From Choricystis sp. odSpoLacu1 (taxonomy: Eukaryota; Chlorophyta; Trebouxiophyceae): DNA of 34,737 nucleotides. Within the stretch, counting starts at the first letter, position 1; each line of letters starts with the position of its first letter. The stretch is taken from the NCBI GenBank assembly GCA_958009055.1, contig OY253665.1:1-34737 (forward strand). Direction: 5' to 3'. A program made the position numbers and the translations under genes. The notes under the pieces were generated by a model. That model had not been told where the DNA came from. It worked only from the letters and a program-made list of their open reading frames with translations, and ran no database searches. This document shows positions 9,525 through 19,284 of this stretch, in pieces.

Positions 9525-9754
9525 CGTATAACATACACCACACACGAGATACACACCTATATCTCAATACGATCAACATATGCGTATCTATAACGTTGTA
9601 TTCGATGCATTTTTGTAACATTTTAAAATGAATTTACACGATTGTTCCGTGTAAAAATATGCAGTGCAATAGGTAGTATATAAACCATATACACTACCGA
9701 AGTATAACAGGATACGTTATAACAAATATACCAAGGTTCACATCATATACTATT
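9525..9754. other. Longest spacer of the window (230 nt)
   Basis: I see no gene here. It holds three small inverted repeats near rps3: TTTACACG/CGTGTAAA at 9633-9655, GGTAGT/ACTACC at 9672-9698 and TATAAC/GTTATA at 9703-9721. These could structure the rps3 leader. It is also the largest non-coding stretch, so a promoter or replication start is conceivable, though no motif supports that. Confidence 0.5.
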
Positions 9755-10663
9755 ATGGCACAAAAAGTCAATCCGATATCACTACGATGTCCATCAACAC
9801 ATAAAACACATACAGATTGCTGGTACAGTGATACTTTCTATACAACACTTCAATTGAAAAAGATGAAACTTGAGAGTCATGTCCAAGGGATGCTAAAACA
9901 AAAAGGATTACCAGAAGGACAACTTTCATTAGCTGGATCTCCAAAGAGTCATCGTTATTTAGTATGTACATTGAATCCTCAAGAAAGTCGCATGCATAAG
10001 AGTTTACGTTACCGTGTACGTCCCCATAAGGATGAGAAACATCAAAAAGTATTACAAAATATGCATGATACGGATGCAACTGTGGCGCAAAAGTTAATAT
10101 CACGTCAAACAGCGACGGTACCGGCAGTACCAACGATGGCGTATCAAAAAACAAAAGCTGTGCATCATGCATTGACAGCAACGCTTCTAAACGCAGCTGA
10201 AAACAACGCATGTACATCGCTCACATCCGCATATACACGTGTGGTACCTGAAAAGTCAAAAGCTGCACCTATTTTAAACTTTTTTGGGTCAAAGTACCAA
10301 GGGGTTGCAACTGATGTGAACATATGGACAAGTGCATGGGAAAGCCATCATGCGGACTTCATTGCCCAAGAGGTTGCGTATGCTTTAACGCGCCGTGTAC
10401 CATTCCGTTCGATTAAGTTTCAACTGATTCAAGAATTAGGGTCAAACACGAACAAAGCATGGGGATCGGTACGTGGGATTCGTGTAACATGTGCGGGTCG
10501 TGGAAACCGTAAATCGAAGAAGGCACAACGTGCACAAACAGTACGTTTTCAGTGGGGGCAGACGTCACTTCACGTGTTTTCGGAGAAGGTAGGGTTTTCA
10601 AGTCGACCAGCATTGACGAGTTTTGGAAAGATCGGTGTGAAGGTGTGGGTATGTTATAAATAA
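9755..10663 (+). CDS. rps3: Ribosomal protein S3
   Basis: A 302-residue uS3 protein at the mRNA entry channel. The N-terminal MAQKVNPISLRCP and the C-terminal block (GSVRGIRVTCAGRGNRKSKKAQ, then SLHVFSEKVGFSSRPALTSFGKIGVKVWV) are diagnostic. The middle third is diverged and longer than in bacteria (about 233 residues), as usual for mitochondrial RPS3. It is not next to rps19 or rpl16, so the ancestral S10-type cluster is broken here. It precedes rps14 by 85 nt. Confidence 0.95.
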   Translation: MAQKVNPISLRCPSTHKTHTDCWYSDTFYTTLQLKKMKLESHVQGMLKQKGLPEGQLSLAGSPKSHRYLVCTLNPQESRMHKSLRYRVRPHKDEKHQKVLQNMHDTDATVAQKLISRQTATVPAVPTMAYQKTKAVHHALTATLLNAAENNACTSLTSAYTRVVPEKSKAAPILNFFGSKYQGVATDVNIWTSAWESHHADFIAQEVAYALTRRVPFRSIKFQLIQELGSNTNKAWGSVRGIRVTCAGRGNRKSKKAQRAQTVRFQWGQTSLHVFSEKVGFSSRPALTSFGKIGVKVWVCYK

Positions 10664-10748
10664 GGTGTATACAACCTTCACAGATCACGGTATTATTTTT
10701 CTGTTAAAGAGAGGCGTATGCGTCGAAAAAACAACAAAGAGAGAAATT

Positions 10749-11048
10749 ATGACTCAAGTCAATCAAATGGACAAACAGCGTCGTTTACACTGCGCAAAAG
10801 ATGAATTAAAACGACGTCAATACAAACTTATTATACAAAACCAATCACTATCTCCTGAGATTCGTGCTCAGGCGGTTGTATTATTAAATAAATTATCTCG
10901 ACAGGGTTCCCTTGTTCGGGTGCGAAACAGATGTGTTTTAACAGGTCGAAGTCGCGGGATTTTACGTAAGTGGCGCCTTTCGCGCATTCAATTCCGAGAG
11001 CTTGCTGCCCAGGGTCGTTTGCTTGGGGTAAGTAAATCGAGTTGGTAA
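10749..11048 (+). CDS. rps14: Ribosomal protein S14
   Basis: A 99-residue uS14 protein of the small-subunit head. The C-terminal RNRCVLTGRSRGILRKWRLSRIQFRELAAQGRLLGVSKSSW matches the family, and the length equals E. coli S14 (101). The zinc-binding cysteines of the other S14 subtype are absent. I chose ATG 10749 (MTQVNQMDKQRR) because the frame further upstream starts only at a GTG; ATG 10767 is also possible. Confidence 0.95.
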   Translation: MTQVNQMDKQRRLHCAKDELKRRQYKLIIQNQSLSPEIRAQAVVLLNKLSRQGSLVRVRNRCVLTGRSRGILRKWRLSRIQFRELAAQGRLLGVSKSSW

Positions 11049-11212
11049 TTAATTTTATATTTTTCTAAGTCTCTTCTTACGTGTATCGGTGTCAATCATC
11101 GATGAACCGTGCGTGGACACATCTCCACACGCTGGTATCTTAAAAACGCATACTGTAGCACTTCGTATCTTTCTGATGGGGAGTGTGCACAAGATAAAAA
11201 AAGAAACAAAGT
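11049..11212. other. rps14-atp1 spacer with a weak hairpin
   Basis: A 164-nt spacer without a tRNA or ORF. An imperfect hairpin (GCGTGG against CCACACGC, around 11109-11132) lies in the middle. Nothing else is recognisable. Confidence 0.4.
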
Positions 11213-12748
11213 ATGATTTTACAATTAAGTGAAACGTCGAAACTATTAGAGGAAAAGATTTCGAAGACCTACTCACAACTTTCAGTTGATGAAATTGGAC
11301 GTGTTCTTTCGATTGGGGATGGAATTGCTCGTGTATATGGGTTAAACAACATTCAAGCGGGAGAGATGGTTGAATTCGCAAGTGGAGTAAAAGGAATGGC
11401 TTTAAATCTTGAAAATGAAAATGTTGGAGTCGTTCTTTTTGGGAGTGACACAGCGATTAATGAAGGAGACATTGTAAAACGTACAGGGACAATTGTAGAT
11501 GTTCCGGTAGGTCTTGGAATGTTAGGTCGTGTCGTTGATGCTTTAGGGCAACCCATCGACGGAAAAGGTCCATTAAAAGATGTAACTCGTCAACGAGTTG
11601 AAGTGAAAGCTCCTGGTATTATTGCACGTAAATCAGTACACGAGCCAATGCAAACTGGAGTAAAGGCTGTAGATAGCTTAGTTCCAATTGGACGTGGTCA
11701 GCGAGAACTTATTATTGGGGACCGTCAGACTGGTAAAACAGCGATTGCAATTGATGCTATTTTAAACCAAAAAGAAGTGAATGCGGGACAGGATGTGTCT
11801 AAAAAATTATACTGTGTATATGTAGCAATTGGGCAAAAACGTTCAACGGTTGCCCAATTGGTAAAAATTTTAGATGATGCTGGAGCGATGGAGTATTCGA
11901 TTATTGTTGCTGCAACAGCCTCAGACCCAGCTCCACTTCAATTTTTAGCACCATATTCAGGATGTGCGATGGCTGAGTATTTCCGTGACAATGGAAAACA
12001 CGCGTTAATCATCTATGATGACTTAAGTAAGCAATCAGTTGCCTACCGACAAATGTCATTACTTCTTCGTCGTCCACCAGGACGTGAAGCATTCCCTGGA
12101 GATGTTTTCTACCTTCACTCTCGTCTTTTAGAGCGTGCAGCGAAAATGTCGGATGCACTAGGGTCTGGATCATTAACAGCACTTCCGGTTATTGAAACAC
12201 AGGCTGGAGACGTATCTGCGTATATTCCAACAAACGTAATTTCAATTACGGATGGGCAAATTTTCTTAGAGACTGAATTGTTCTATAAAGGAATTCGTCC
12301 GGCGATTAACGTTGGATTATCTGTAAGCCGAGTAGGGTCAGCGGCGCAATTAAAAGCGATGAAACAAGTTTCTGGTACATTAAAACTGGAATTAGCACAA
12401 TATCGTGAAGTTGCAGCGTTTGCTCAGTTCGGATCAGATCTTGATGCGTCAACACAATATCTGTTAAAGCGTGGAGAGCGTTTAACTGAAATGCTGAAAC
12501 AAGGGCAATACCAACCAATTCCTATCGAGCGTCAAGTTATTATTGTATATGCCGCAACAAAGGGGTATTTAGACAAATTAAACGTGTCTGATATCGCAGC
12601 GTATGAAGCGTCATTACAGCAAGAAATTGAACCAGCATTGTTAAGTGCGATCCGTGATCAAAAACAAATTTCAGATGAATTGCAAGGGAAACTGAAACAG
12701 TTCTTTGAAGGGTTTACATCACGCTTTCTTGCAACTCGCTCAGCATAA
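11213..12748 (+). CDS. atp1: ATP synthase F1 subunit alpha
   Basis: This is the alpha subunit of the F1 catalytic head of ATP synthase in the matrix; it binds non-exchanged nucleotide and shapes the catalytic sites on beta. The 511-residue product has the Walker A motif GDRQTGKT at residues 169-176, the [11 protein letters not shown]alker B region and the signature motif [17 protein letters not shown]. The length matches plant and bacterial alpha (about 505-513). atp1 is lost to the nucleus in animals and fungi but kept in plants and many protists. A 52-nt palindrome follows. Confidence 0.99.
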   Translation: MILQLSETSKLLEEKISKTYSQLSVDEIGRVLSIGDGIARVYGLNNIQAGEMVEFASGVKGMALNLENENVGVVLFGSDTAINEGDIVKRTGTIVDVPVGLGMLGRVVDALGQPIDGKGPLKDVTRQRVEVKAPGIIARKSVHEPMQTGVKAVDSLVPIGRGQRELIIGDRQTGKTAIAIDAILNQKEVNAGQDVSKKLYCVYVAIGQKRSTVAQLVKILDDAGAMEYSIIVAATASDPAPLQFLAPYSGCAMAEYFRDNGKHALIIYDDLSKQSVAYRQMSLLLRRPPGREAFPGDVFYLHSRLLERAAKMSDALGSGSLTALPVIETQAGDVSAYIPTNVISITDGQIFLETELFYKGIRPAINVGLSVSRVGSAAQLKAMKQVSGTLKLELAQYREVAAFAQFGSDLDASTQYLLKRGERLTEMLKQGQYQPIPIERQVIIVYAATKGYLDKLNVSDIAAYEASLQQEIEPALLSAIRDQKQISDELQGKLKQFFEGFTSRFLATRSA

Positions 12749-12784
12749 TATACAGTGATTTGCGCGCACATAAAGAGTTTTTCA

Positions 12785-12836
12785 AGTGGTACTGCTCACG
12801 TCTTTTCTCCGGAGAAAAGACGTGAGCAGTACCACT
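12785..12836. repeat. Perfect 52-nt palindrome between atp1 and nad1
   Basis: The 26-nt arms 12785-12810 and 12811-12836 are exact reverse complements with no spacer (centre TCTCC/GGAGA). It is the longest spacer-less palindrome in the window. It is likely an mRNA 3'-end stabiliser or processing signal, and could extrude as a cruciform in DNA. Confidence 0.9.
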
Positions 12837-12873
12837 ATTCTTTATTTTATTATTATTCAATGTTAAGTTTAGT

Positions 12874-13860
12874 ATGATTTTTACACTGATTGAATGTGTT
12901 TTAAAAATTCTTGGTATTACGGTTCCACTTCTGCTAGCTGTCGCCTTTATGACATTAGCTGAACGAAAAGTAATGGCTTCGATGCAACGCCGAAAAGGTC
13001 CGAATGTTGTTGGGGTGTTTGGGTTATTTCAACCTATTGCTGACGGTGTGAAACTTATGGTAAAGGAGCCAATCTTACCAAGTAGTGCGAATATTGTTAT
13101 CTTTTTGGTAGCCCCCGTGTTGACATTCGTATTAAGTCAGGTTGCATGGGCGGTTATTCCATACGGTGAAGGAGTTGTTCTTGCAGATATCCATGTTGGA
13201 TTGCTGTATATTTTTGCAATTTCATCACTAGGGGTATACGGTATTATTACTGCTGGGTGGTCAAGTAACTCAAAATATGGATTTTTAGGTGGATTGCGTT
13301 CTGCAGCCCAAATGGTTTCATATGAGGTATCTATCGGTCTAATACTGATCACGGTATTATTATGTGTGGGATCTTTAAATTTAACGGATGTTGTCATGGC
13401 GCAACAATCGGTATGGTTTTGTATCCCACTCTTTCCCTTGTTGATTTTATTCTTTATTTCGTGTTTAGCGGAAACAAATCGTGCGCCATTTGACTTACCG
13501 GAAGCGGAAGCCGAATTGGTTGCTGGATATAACGTTGAGTATTCGGCAATGGGGTTTACTTTATTCTTTTTAGGGGAGTATGCGAACATTCTTGTAATGA
13601 GTATTTTATGTGTACTGTTTTTCTTAGGTGGATGGTTACCTCCGTTTGATTTTGTTCTTTTCCACTGGATTCCAGGATTTTTCTGGTTAGGTATGAAATT
13701 AAACCTATTTCTATTCCTTTTTATTTGGGTTCGCGCTGCATTCCCTCGTTACCGTTATGACCAATTAATGCGTTTAGGGTGGAAGGTATTCTTACCACTT
13801 TCACTCGCTTGGGTTGTCCTGGTATCGGGAATTTTAGTTGGATTCGATTGGCTTCCGTAA
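12874..13860 (+). CDS. nad1: NADH dehydrogenase subunit 1
   Basis: The ND1/NuoH membrane subunit of complex I at the junction with the quinone-binding arm. The 328-residue, highly hydrophobic product has [16 protein letters not shown] near residues 30-45 and the cytosolic-loop motif [23 protein letters not shown], both diagnostic. Unlike the angiosperm nad1 it is uninterrupted, with no trans-splicing. The final codons and the TAA stop form the left arm of an 18-bp hairpin. Confidence 0.99.
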   Translation: MIFTLIECVLKILGITVPLLLAVAFMTLAERKVMASMQRRKGPNVVGVFGLFQPIADGVKLMVKEPILPSSANIVIFLVAPVLTFVLSQVAWAVIPYGEGVVLADIHVGLLYIFAISSLGVYGIITAGWSSNSKYGFLGGLRSAAQMVSYEVSIGLILITVLLCVGSLNLTDVVMAQQSVWFCIPLFPLLILFFISCLAETNRAPFDLPEAEAELVAGYNVEYSAMGFTLFFLGEYANILVMSILCVLFFLGGWLPPFDFVLFHWIPGFFWLGMKLNLFLFLFIWVRAAFPRYRYDQLMRLGWKVFLPLSLAWVVLVSGILVGFDWLP

Positions 13861-13887
13861 AAAGTTTTATTTTTACGGAAGCCAATC
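13846..13887. repeat. 18-bp hairpin containing the nad1 stop
   Basis: The left arm 13846-13863 (GATTGGCTTCCGTAAAAA) and right arm 13870-13887 are exact reverse complements with a 6-nt loop. The left arm encodes the last residues of nad1 and its stop codon. Confidence 0.9.
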
Positions 13888-13932
13888 TTCAGGTTGAAAA
13901 TAAAAAGAAAGATTATATAATATAGATATCTT

Positions 13933-15408
13933 ATGTCATTACTTTATTGGATTATTCTCCTACCTATCCTAGGGTCTGGAGTTCTCTTCTTCCTTCCAAG
14001 TTGGGATCGACGCCACATTCTAACCATAGCATTACTATTCTCATCGGTAACATTCCTGTTATCGATCATGTTATGGGTGCTATTCGACAGTTCGACGGCC
14101 AAATTTCAATTTACGGTTGATCTGCTTCCATTTACCCCGGAATCCTCTTCCCTGTATTTTCTTGTAGGTGTTGATGGGATTTCGTTATTTTTTGTCATTT
14201 TGACGGCTTTTTTAATTCCAATTTGCATTCTTGTTGGATGGGTAAGTATTCAGACATCGGTGAAGGGGTATTGTATTGCTTTTTTACTTTTGGAGAGTCT
14301 GGTTATTTTAGCATTTTCTGTTCTTGACTTACTTTTATTTTACATTTTCTTCGAAAGTGTATTAATTCCAATGTTTTGTATTATCGGGGTTTGGGGGTCG
14401 CGTGAACGAAAAATTCGTGCAGCATTTCAATTCTTTCTATACACATTAGTAGGGTCCTTATTTATGTTATTAGCTGTTCTATTGATGTATAGCGAAGCTG
14501 GATCTACGGATTTACAAATTTTATATGCAACACCATGGAGTGAGTCACGTCAATTAATTTTATGGTTTGCGTTTTTCGCAAGTTTTGCCGTAAAAGTTCC
14601 GATGATTCCGGTGCATATCTGGTTACCCGAAGCACACGTTGAAGCGCCAACTGCTGGGTCGGTTATTTTAGCGGGAATTCTATTAAAATTAGGGACCTAC
14701 GGTTTCCTTCGTTTTTCAATCCCAATGTTCCCAGAAGCTTCAATTTACTTTACACCCTTGGTTCAAACGATGAGTTTGATCGCCATTATTTATGGGTCGT
14801 TGACGACGCTTCGTCAGGTTGATTTAAAAAAGATCATCGCCTACTCATCAATAGCCCACATGAATTTCGTAACCTTAGGGTTATTTAGTTTAAACGCACA
14901 AGGTATTGAAGGTGCAATTATGCTGATGCTTGCTCACGGTTTAGTATCGCCTGCACTCTTTTTACTTGTTGGGTGCTTGTATGATCGCCATAAGACTCGA
15001 TTAGTTCGTTATTATGGGGGGTGTGCACAAACAATGCCATTCTTTGCTCTATTTTTCGTCTTTTTTACAATGGCAAATATTAGTTTACCGGGAACCGCAA
15101 GCTTTGTTGGGGAATTTCTCGTATTAACTGGAGCATTCCAAAGTAATACATTTATCGCCACAGTTGCTGCATCAGGAATGGTTTTAGGTGGAGCCTACGC
15201 ATTATGGTTATGTAACCGTATTGTCTACGGATTTCCGAAACCGTACTATATCGCTGCATTTAGCGATTTATCACGCCGTGAATTTTTCATTTTAATCCCA
15301 TTCTGTGTGGGTGTTTTTTTCATGGGTGTAGCCCCTGAACCATTTTTAGAGGTTATGCGTTGTTCTGTAACAAATGTGTTAACACAGGCAACTTTGTTCC
15401 CTCGTTAA
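13933..15408 (+). CDS. nad4: NADH dehydrogenase subunit 4
   Basis: An antiporter-like proton-pumping subunit of complex I (NuoM family) in the inner membrane, 491 residues with about 14 hydrophobic segments. Diagnostic stretches are LLFYIFFESVLIPMF (the conserved Glu in helix 5), VPMIPVHIWLPEAHVEAPTAGSV with the essential Lys and His, and KKIIAYSSIAHMN. The length matches the family (about 490). No intron. A 19-bp hairpin separates it from rps12. Confidence 0.99.
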   Translation: MSLLYWIILLPILGSGVLFFLPSWDRRHILTIALLFSSVTFLLSIMLWVLFDSSTAKFQFTVDLLPFTPESSSLYFLVGVDGISLFFVILTAFLIPICILVGWVSIQTSVKGYCIAFLLLESLVILAFSVLDLLLFYIFFESVLIPMFCIIGVWGSRERKIRAAFQFFLYTLVGSLFMLLAVLLMYSEAGSTDLQILYATPWSESRQLILWFAFFASFAVKVPMIPVHIWLPEAHVEAPTAGSVILAGILLKLGTYGFLRFSIPMFPEASIYFTPLVQTMSLIAIIYGSLTTLRQVDLKKIIAYSSIAHMNFVTLGLFSLNAQGIEGAIMLMLAHGLVSPALFLLVGCLYDRHKTRLVRYYGGCAQTMPFFALFFVFFTMANISLPGTASFVGEFLVLTGAFQSNTFIATVAASGMVLGGAYALWLCNRIVYGFPKPYYIAAFSDLSRREFFILIPFCVGVFFMGVAPEPFLEVMRCSVTNVLTQATLFPR

Positions 15409-15420
15409 TTTTTTTTTTAC

Positions 15421-15475
15421 GATCTATGTTGTGTAGAGCTTTATTTTTTAGATTCTGCTCTACACAACATAGATC
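15421..15475. repeat. 19-bp hairpin between nad4 and rps12
   Basis: GATCTATGTTGTGTAGAGC (15421-15439) is perfectly complementary to 15457-15475; the loop is 17 nt. It fills the spacer between two genes with no tRNA between them. Confidence 0.9.
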
Positions 15476-15498
15476 ACTTTTTAGTTATTTTATATACT

Positions 15499-15885
15499 AT
15501 GCCTACTACACAACAACTTTTACGTTTAAAAAACAGTCGTCGTACATCAAAAATGTTTAAAGCGTCGACGAAGACGCCTGCTCTAAACAGCTGTCCTCAA
15601 AAACGTGGTGTATGCTTACGCGTGTTTACACGTACTCCAAAAAAACCAAACTCTGCATTACGAAAAGTTGCAAAGGTACGCCTTTCAAACGGTCTGGATG
15701 TTACTGCGTATATTCCAGGAGAGGGTCATAGTTTACAGGAACACTCTGTAGTTTTGGTTCGTGGTGGTCGTGTAAAGGATTTACCGGGAGTAAAGTATCA
15801 TATTATTCGCGGTGTCTTGGATACGCAAGCAGTGGTGAATCGCCGCCAAGGGCGTTCAAAATATGGAACTCGAAAAAATAAATAA
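15499..15885 (+). CDS. rps12: Ribosomal protein S12
   Basis: A 128-residue uS12 protein of the decoding centre. [10 protein letters not shown], the [11 protein letters not shown] motif (residues 46-56) and [32 protein letters not shown] are diagnostic; the two decoding-centre lysines are present. The length fits the family (124-126). rps7 follows 13 nt later, preserving the bacterial str-operon order rps12-rps7. Confidence 0.98.
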   Translation: MPTTQQLLRLKNSRRTSKMFKASTKTPALNSCPQKRGVCLRVFTRTPKKPNSALRKVAKVRLSNGLDVTAYIPGEGHSLQEHSVVLVRGGRVKDLPGVKYHIIRGVLDTQAVVNRRQGRSKYGTRKNK

Positions 15886-15898
15886 TATACATTAATTT

Positions 15899-16414
15899 AT
15901 GAGACTAAAATATAATCACGATAAAGCATTATATTGGGTTCATGCAGATCAAACTGGGCAGATTTCAGTGTTTCAAAAATTGATTCATGGGTTGATGAAG
16001 CACGGGAAAAAGCAGAAAGCGTTTGCTTTATTGTCTAAGGCAATTCAGATCGCTCAGCAAAAACTGGAAATCCACGCGGATAAAAATAACGTTGCTGTTC
16101 ATGATTTTGAATTTGTTGCGCAGTCTGTTGAGAATGTACGACCAAGTATTGAAGTTCGTTCAAAAAAAATTGCCGGAATTTCACGTGAAATTCCGTGTTT
16201 AGTGCCTGTAGGTCGTGGTCAAGGCCTTGCGATTCGATGGATTATCGAGGCTGCTCGTTCTCGTAAAAAAACCGGGAACCGCGGGTTTGCTGATAATTTA
16301 TCTGAGGAATTGCTCGATGCATATTTACAGCGAGGGGCGCCGTGTCAAAAGCGAGATAACTTACATAAAACTGCAACAACAAATCGTGCCTATCTACGTT
16401 ATCGTTGGTGGTAA
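15899..16414 (+). CDS. rps7: Ribosomal protein S7
   Basis: A 171-residue uS7 protein, the assembly initiator of the small-subunit head at the E site. The C-terminal half carries the signature: SIEVRSKKIAGISREIPCLVP, GRGQGLAIRWIIEAARSR, and an ELLDAYLQRGAPCQKRD-type tail. It keeps the bacterial rps12-rps7 linkage, spaced 13 nt. It is followed by a spacer with a small TATGGGG/CCCCATA hairpin. Confidence 0.96.
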   Translation: MRLKYNHDKALYWVHADQTGQISVFQKLIHGLMKHGKKQKAFALLSKAIQIAQQKLEIHADKNNVAVHDFEFVAQSVENVRPSIEVRSKKIAGISREIPCLVPVGRGQGLAIRWIIEAARSRKKTGNRGFADNLSEELLDAYLQRGAPCQKRDNLHKTATTNRAYLRYRWW

Positions 16415-16497
16415 CTGCTGATATGGGGGTTTGATTTTATTATACAAGGTAAATATCAATATATGTTTTTACTATATTGGTCTATTTTAAATGATAT

Positions 16498-16517
16498 TAT
16501 GGGGCACATACCCCATA
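16498..16517. repeat. 7-bp hairpin after rps7
   Basis: TATGGGG pairs with CCCCATA around CACATA, just upstream of the first in-frame ATG of the cox2 frame (16534). Confidence 0.5.
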
Positions 16518-16596
16518 TATTACTAAAAGAATAATGGTTGATCTTGTTTTGAGATCCAGGCCGTTATTTTGTTTTTCAAGAAAAATAAAAAACACT

Positions 16597-17376
16597 ATGC
16601 GTTTTCTTCTTGGGTTTTTATTTTGGAGTGTTCCCACAATCTCATTCTTGGATGCTCCCGAGGCTTGGCAGATTGGATTTCAAGATCCAGCGACACCTGT
16701 AATGCAAGGAATTATTGATCTTCACCATGATATTTTTTTCTTTATTGTGGCGATTGTTCTTTTTGTTACTTGGATGCTAGGTCGAACTCTTTATCATTTT
16801 AATGCGAAACGTAACCCAATTCCAGAAAAAATTGTGCATGGAACAGCGATTGAAATTGCTTGGACAGTTGCTCCAAGTTTGATTTTAGTGTGTATCGCAA
16901 TTCCATCGTTTGCATTGTTATACAGTATGGATGAAATTGTTGATCCAGCTGTGACAGTGAAAGCGATTGGGCACCAATGGTACTGGAGTTACGAGTACAG
17001 TGACTATAATACATCGGATGAACCAGCAGTAGCTTTTGATAGTTACATGATTCCTGAAGATGATTTAGAACCTGGACAGCTTCGCCTTTTAGAGGTTGAT
17101 AACCGTGTTGTAGTTCCTGTAAATACTCATCTTCGTTTTATTGTAACTGCAGCTGACGTAATTCACAGTTGGGCTGTGCCTTCATTAGGGATTAAATGTG
17201 ATGCTGTTCCTGGTCGTTTGAACCAAGTTCCAGCATTTATTCAACGTGAAGGTGTATTCTACGGGCAGTGTAGCGAAATTTGCGGAACAAACCACGCATT
17301 TATGCCAATTGTTGTAGAAGCAGTACCGTTATCAGATTACGTTGCATGGGTTTCAAATAAAATTGAAGAAGCTTAA
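16597..17376 (+). CDS. cox2: Cytochrome c oxidase subunit 2
   Basis: The complex IV subunit that takes electrons from cytochrome c through the binuclear CuA centre. With the start at 16597 the product is 259 residues: a short hydrophobic leader, two membrane helices (about 40-66 and 85-110) and the soluble cupredoxin domain. CuA ligands are all present: H190 (VIHSW), C225, E227, C229, H233 and M236 ([12 protein letters not shown]). The aromatic HQWYWSYEY patch is at 126-134. An upstream ATG (16534) would add 21 basic residues; I prefer 16597 by family length. The gene is whole, not split as in some chlorophytes. Confidence 0.97.
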   Translation: MRFLLGFLFWSVPTISFLDAPEAWQIGFQDPATPVMQGIIDLHHDIFFFIVAIVLFVTWMLGRTLYHFNAKRNPIPEKIVHGTAIEIAWTVAPSLILVCIAIPSFALLYSMDEIVDPAVTVKAIGHQWYWSYEYSDYNTSDEPAVAFDSYMIPEDDLEPGQLRLLEVDNRVVVPVNTHLRFIVTAADVIHSWAVPSLGIKCDAVPGRLNQVPAFIQREGVFYGQCSEICGTNHAFMPIVVEAVPLSDYVAWVSNKIEEA

Positions 17377-17398
17377 AACGAAATAAATTTTAAGCTAA

Positions 17399-17444
17399 TA
17401 TCGTTCTTATATAACGATACAAACTTTAAGTCGATGACTTAAAG
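17399..17444. repeat. Two small hairpins in the cox2-cox3 spacer
   Basis: TATCGTT/AACGATA (17399-17419) and CTTTAAGTC/GACTTAAAG (17424-17444) are adjacent perfect stems of 7 and 9 bp. Confidence 0.6.
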
Positions 17445-17465
17445 ATAGATTAAATAAAATAGTCT

Positions 17466-18260
17466 ATGAGTTTACAAAGACACCCTTATCACTTGGTTGA
17501 CCCGAGTCCGTGGCCTTTTGTTGCATCACTTGCAGCGTTGGTAACAACGTTTGGTGGTGTAATGTATATGCATGGGTATGACGGAGGAGACGTTGTACTT
17601 CCTTTCGGAATTTCCATGGTTTTATATATAATGTTTGTTTGGTGGCGCGATGTTGTACGTGAAGGGACATTTGAAGGGCATCACACTGCCGTTGTTCAGC
17701 AAGGACTACGCTATGGTATGCTTCTTTTCATTTTATCAGAAATTATGTTCTTCGTGGCATTTTTCTGGGGATTCTTTCACTCAAGTTTATCACCAACAAT
17801 TGAAATTGGAGCCGTATGGCCTCCACAAGGTATTCAAGTGTTGAACCCTTGGGAGATTCCGTTTTTAAACACAGTTATCCTTTTAACATCTGGGGCTTCT
17901 GTAACTTGGGCGCACCATGCTATTTTAGCCGGATACCGTAAACAAGCAATTGCTGCATTAACAGTAACTGTAGCGCTTGCCGCTGTTTTTACTGGATTCC
18001 AGACATATGAATATTTTGAGGCTCCTTTTGATATTTCTGATGGGATTTACGGATCAACATTCTTTATGGCAACTGGATTCCACGGATTCCACGTTATCAT
18101 TGGAACAATTTTTCTTACAGTATGTTTGGTTCGTTTAATTCGTTTCCATTTCACAAAACAACACCATTTCGGGTTCGAAGCTGCGGCTTGGTACTGGCAT
18201 ATGGTTGATGTTGTGTGGCTTTTCCTTTTCGTATCAATTTACTACTGGGGAGGGGCTTAA
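17466..18260 (+). CDS. cox3: Cytochrome c oxidase subunit 3
   Basis: The third core subunit of complex IV, seven membrane helices, 264 residues as in plants. [18 protein letters not shown] at the start, [20 protein letters not shown] with the conserved Glu, WAHHAILAG and [14 protein letters not shown] are diagnostic. It directly follows cox2 on the same strand, giving a cox2-cox3 pair. No intron. Confidence 0.99.
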   Translation: MSLQRHPYHLVDPSPWPFVASLAALVTTFGGVMYMHGYDGGDVVLPFGISMVLYIMFVWWRDVVREGTFEGHHTAVVQQGLRYGMLLFILSEIMFFVAFFWGFFHSSLSPTIEIGAVWPPQGIQVLNPWEIPFLNTVILLTSGASVTWAHHAILAGYRKQAIAALTVTVALAAVFTGFQTYEYFEAPFDISDGIYGSTFFMATGFHGFHVIIGTIFLTVCLVRLIRFHFTKQHHFGFEAAAWYWHMVDVVWLFLFVSIYYWGGA

Positions 18261-18384
18261 TGGTCCCGAATCAATTCCTTTGGATTAAGGAGTTTTAGAG
18301 ATTTTACATTACATTTACATAGAGGCTTTGTGGTGATATTATAGTCCCGTAAGGTCTCTTTATACGATGGTAAATTTCCCTTTT

Positions 18385-18412
18385 TTTTAAGTAAAGGTTT
18401 CTTTACTTAAAA
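18385..18412. repeat. 12-bp hairpin between cox3 and atp6
   Basis: TTTTAAGTAAAG pairs with CTTTACTTAAAA around GTTT. It lies just upstream of the atp6 start, in a 169-nt spacer that is otherwise without recognisable genes. Confidence 0.75.
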
Positions 18413-18429
18413 TCTATATACGTTATTTT

Positions 18430-19179
18430 ATGATTTCGACACCTCTGGAACAATTTTCAATTATTAACATCGTTCCACTCCACATCGGTAATGTGTATTT
18501 CTCATTTACAAATTCGTCGCTTTACATGTTTTTAGCGACTGGACTGGTGAGTTTATTGTGTTATCTTGTGACGATTCACGGCGGGTACCTTGTACCTTCA
18601 CGTTGGCAATCAATTGTGGAAATGATTTTTCAATTTGTAAGAAGTTTAGTGGAGGAGCAAATTGGCCCTCATGGTCGTAAATACTTTCCATTAGTATTTA
18701 CGACGTTCTTATTCCTATTAAGTGCGAACCTTATCGGGATGATTCCTTATAGTTTCACAGCGACAAGTCATTTAGTTGTAACATTCGGGTTATCGTTATC
18801 CCTATTCGTTGGAATTACGATTGTTGGATTCCAGCACCATGGATTGCACTTTTTTAGCTTTTTATTACCAAAAGGTGCACCACTAATTTTGGCACCACTT
18901 TTAGTCGTCCTTGAATTAGTATCGTATTGTTTCCGTGCAGTAAGTCTTGGTGTTCGATTATTCGCGAATATGATGGCAGGGCATACTCTTGTAAAAATTA
19001 TTAGTAGCTTCGCTTGGTCAATGCTTTCAGTAGGTGGAATTCTTGCTGTGGCGTCCGTTATTCCAGTTATCATTGTTTTTGCATTAACTGGGTTAGAAAT
19101 TGGAGTGGCCTGCTTACAAGCTTATGTTTTTACAATTCTTGTATGTATTTACTTAAATGATGCAATTCACCTGCACTAA
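18430..19179 (+). CDS. atp6: ATP synthase F0 subunit a
   Basis: The membrane subunit that forms the proton half-channels against the c-ring. The 249-residue product has SANLIGMIPYSFT and, in helix 4-5, SLGVRLFANMMAGH with the essential Arg (R176), and ends with the conserved GLEIGVACLQAYVFTILVCIYLNDAI. The length and lack of the long N-terminal extension resemble algal and protist ATP6. It lies about 105 nt upstream of the chosen cob start. Confidence 0.98.
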   Translation: MISTPLEQFSIINIVPLHIGNVYFSFTNSSLYMFLATGLVSLLCYLVTIHGGYLVPSRWQSIVEMIFQFVRSLVEEQIGPHGRKYFPLVFTTFLFLLSANLIGMIPYSFTATSHLVVTFGLSLSLFVGITIVGFQHHGLHFFSFLLPKGAPLILAPLLVVLELVSYCFRAVSLGVRLFANMMAGHTLVKIISSFAWSMLSVGGILAVASVIPVIIVFALTGLEIGVACLQAYVFTILVCIYLNDAIHLH

Positions 19180-19191
19180 TTTTTCTTTTAC

Positions 19192-19234
19192 TTTGGGATG
19201 TTGAGCGTCACTTTGGCGCACACGATATCCCAAA
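19192..19234. repeat. Hairpin between atp6 and cob
   Basis: TTTGGGAT pairs with ATCCCAAA across an interior that contains a GCG/CGC minor stem. The alternative upstream cob ATG (19198) falls inside this hairpin, which argues against that start. Confidence 0.6.
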
Positions 19235-19284
19235 AACTTTCCTTTTTAGGAATTTTACTTCAAATACATACAAAAGTTTTATAT

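Noticed and set aside
9425..9631. 68-residue open frame over trnN and the following spacer
   Set aside because: It includes the tRNA gene, starts at a TTG-like position and resembles no protein.
11049..11212. Possible tRNA or small gene in the rps14-atp1 spacer
   Set aside because: No cloverleaf with an acceptor and T arm can be drawn, and there is no ATG-started frame of useful length.
16534..16596. Upstream start of cox2 giving a basic 21-residue extension
   Set aside because: Possible but not preferred; the family N-terminus and length fit ATG 16597. It is noted in the cox2 entry.
18506..18691. Minus-strand open frame under atp6 and similar long antisense frames under cox1, nad1 and rps3
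   Set aside because: They are shadows of strongly conserved plus-strand genes and show no family features.
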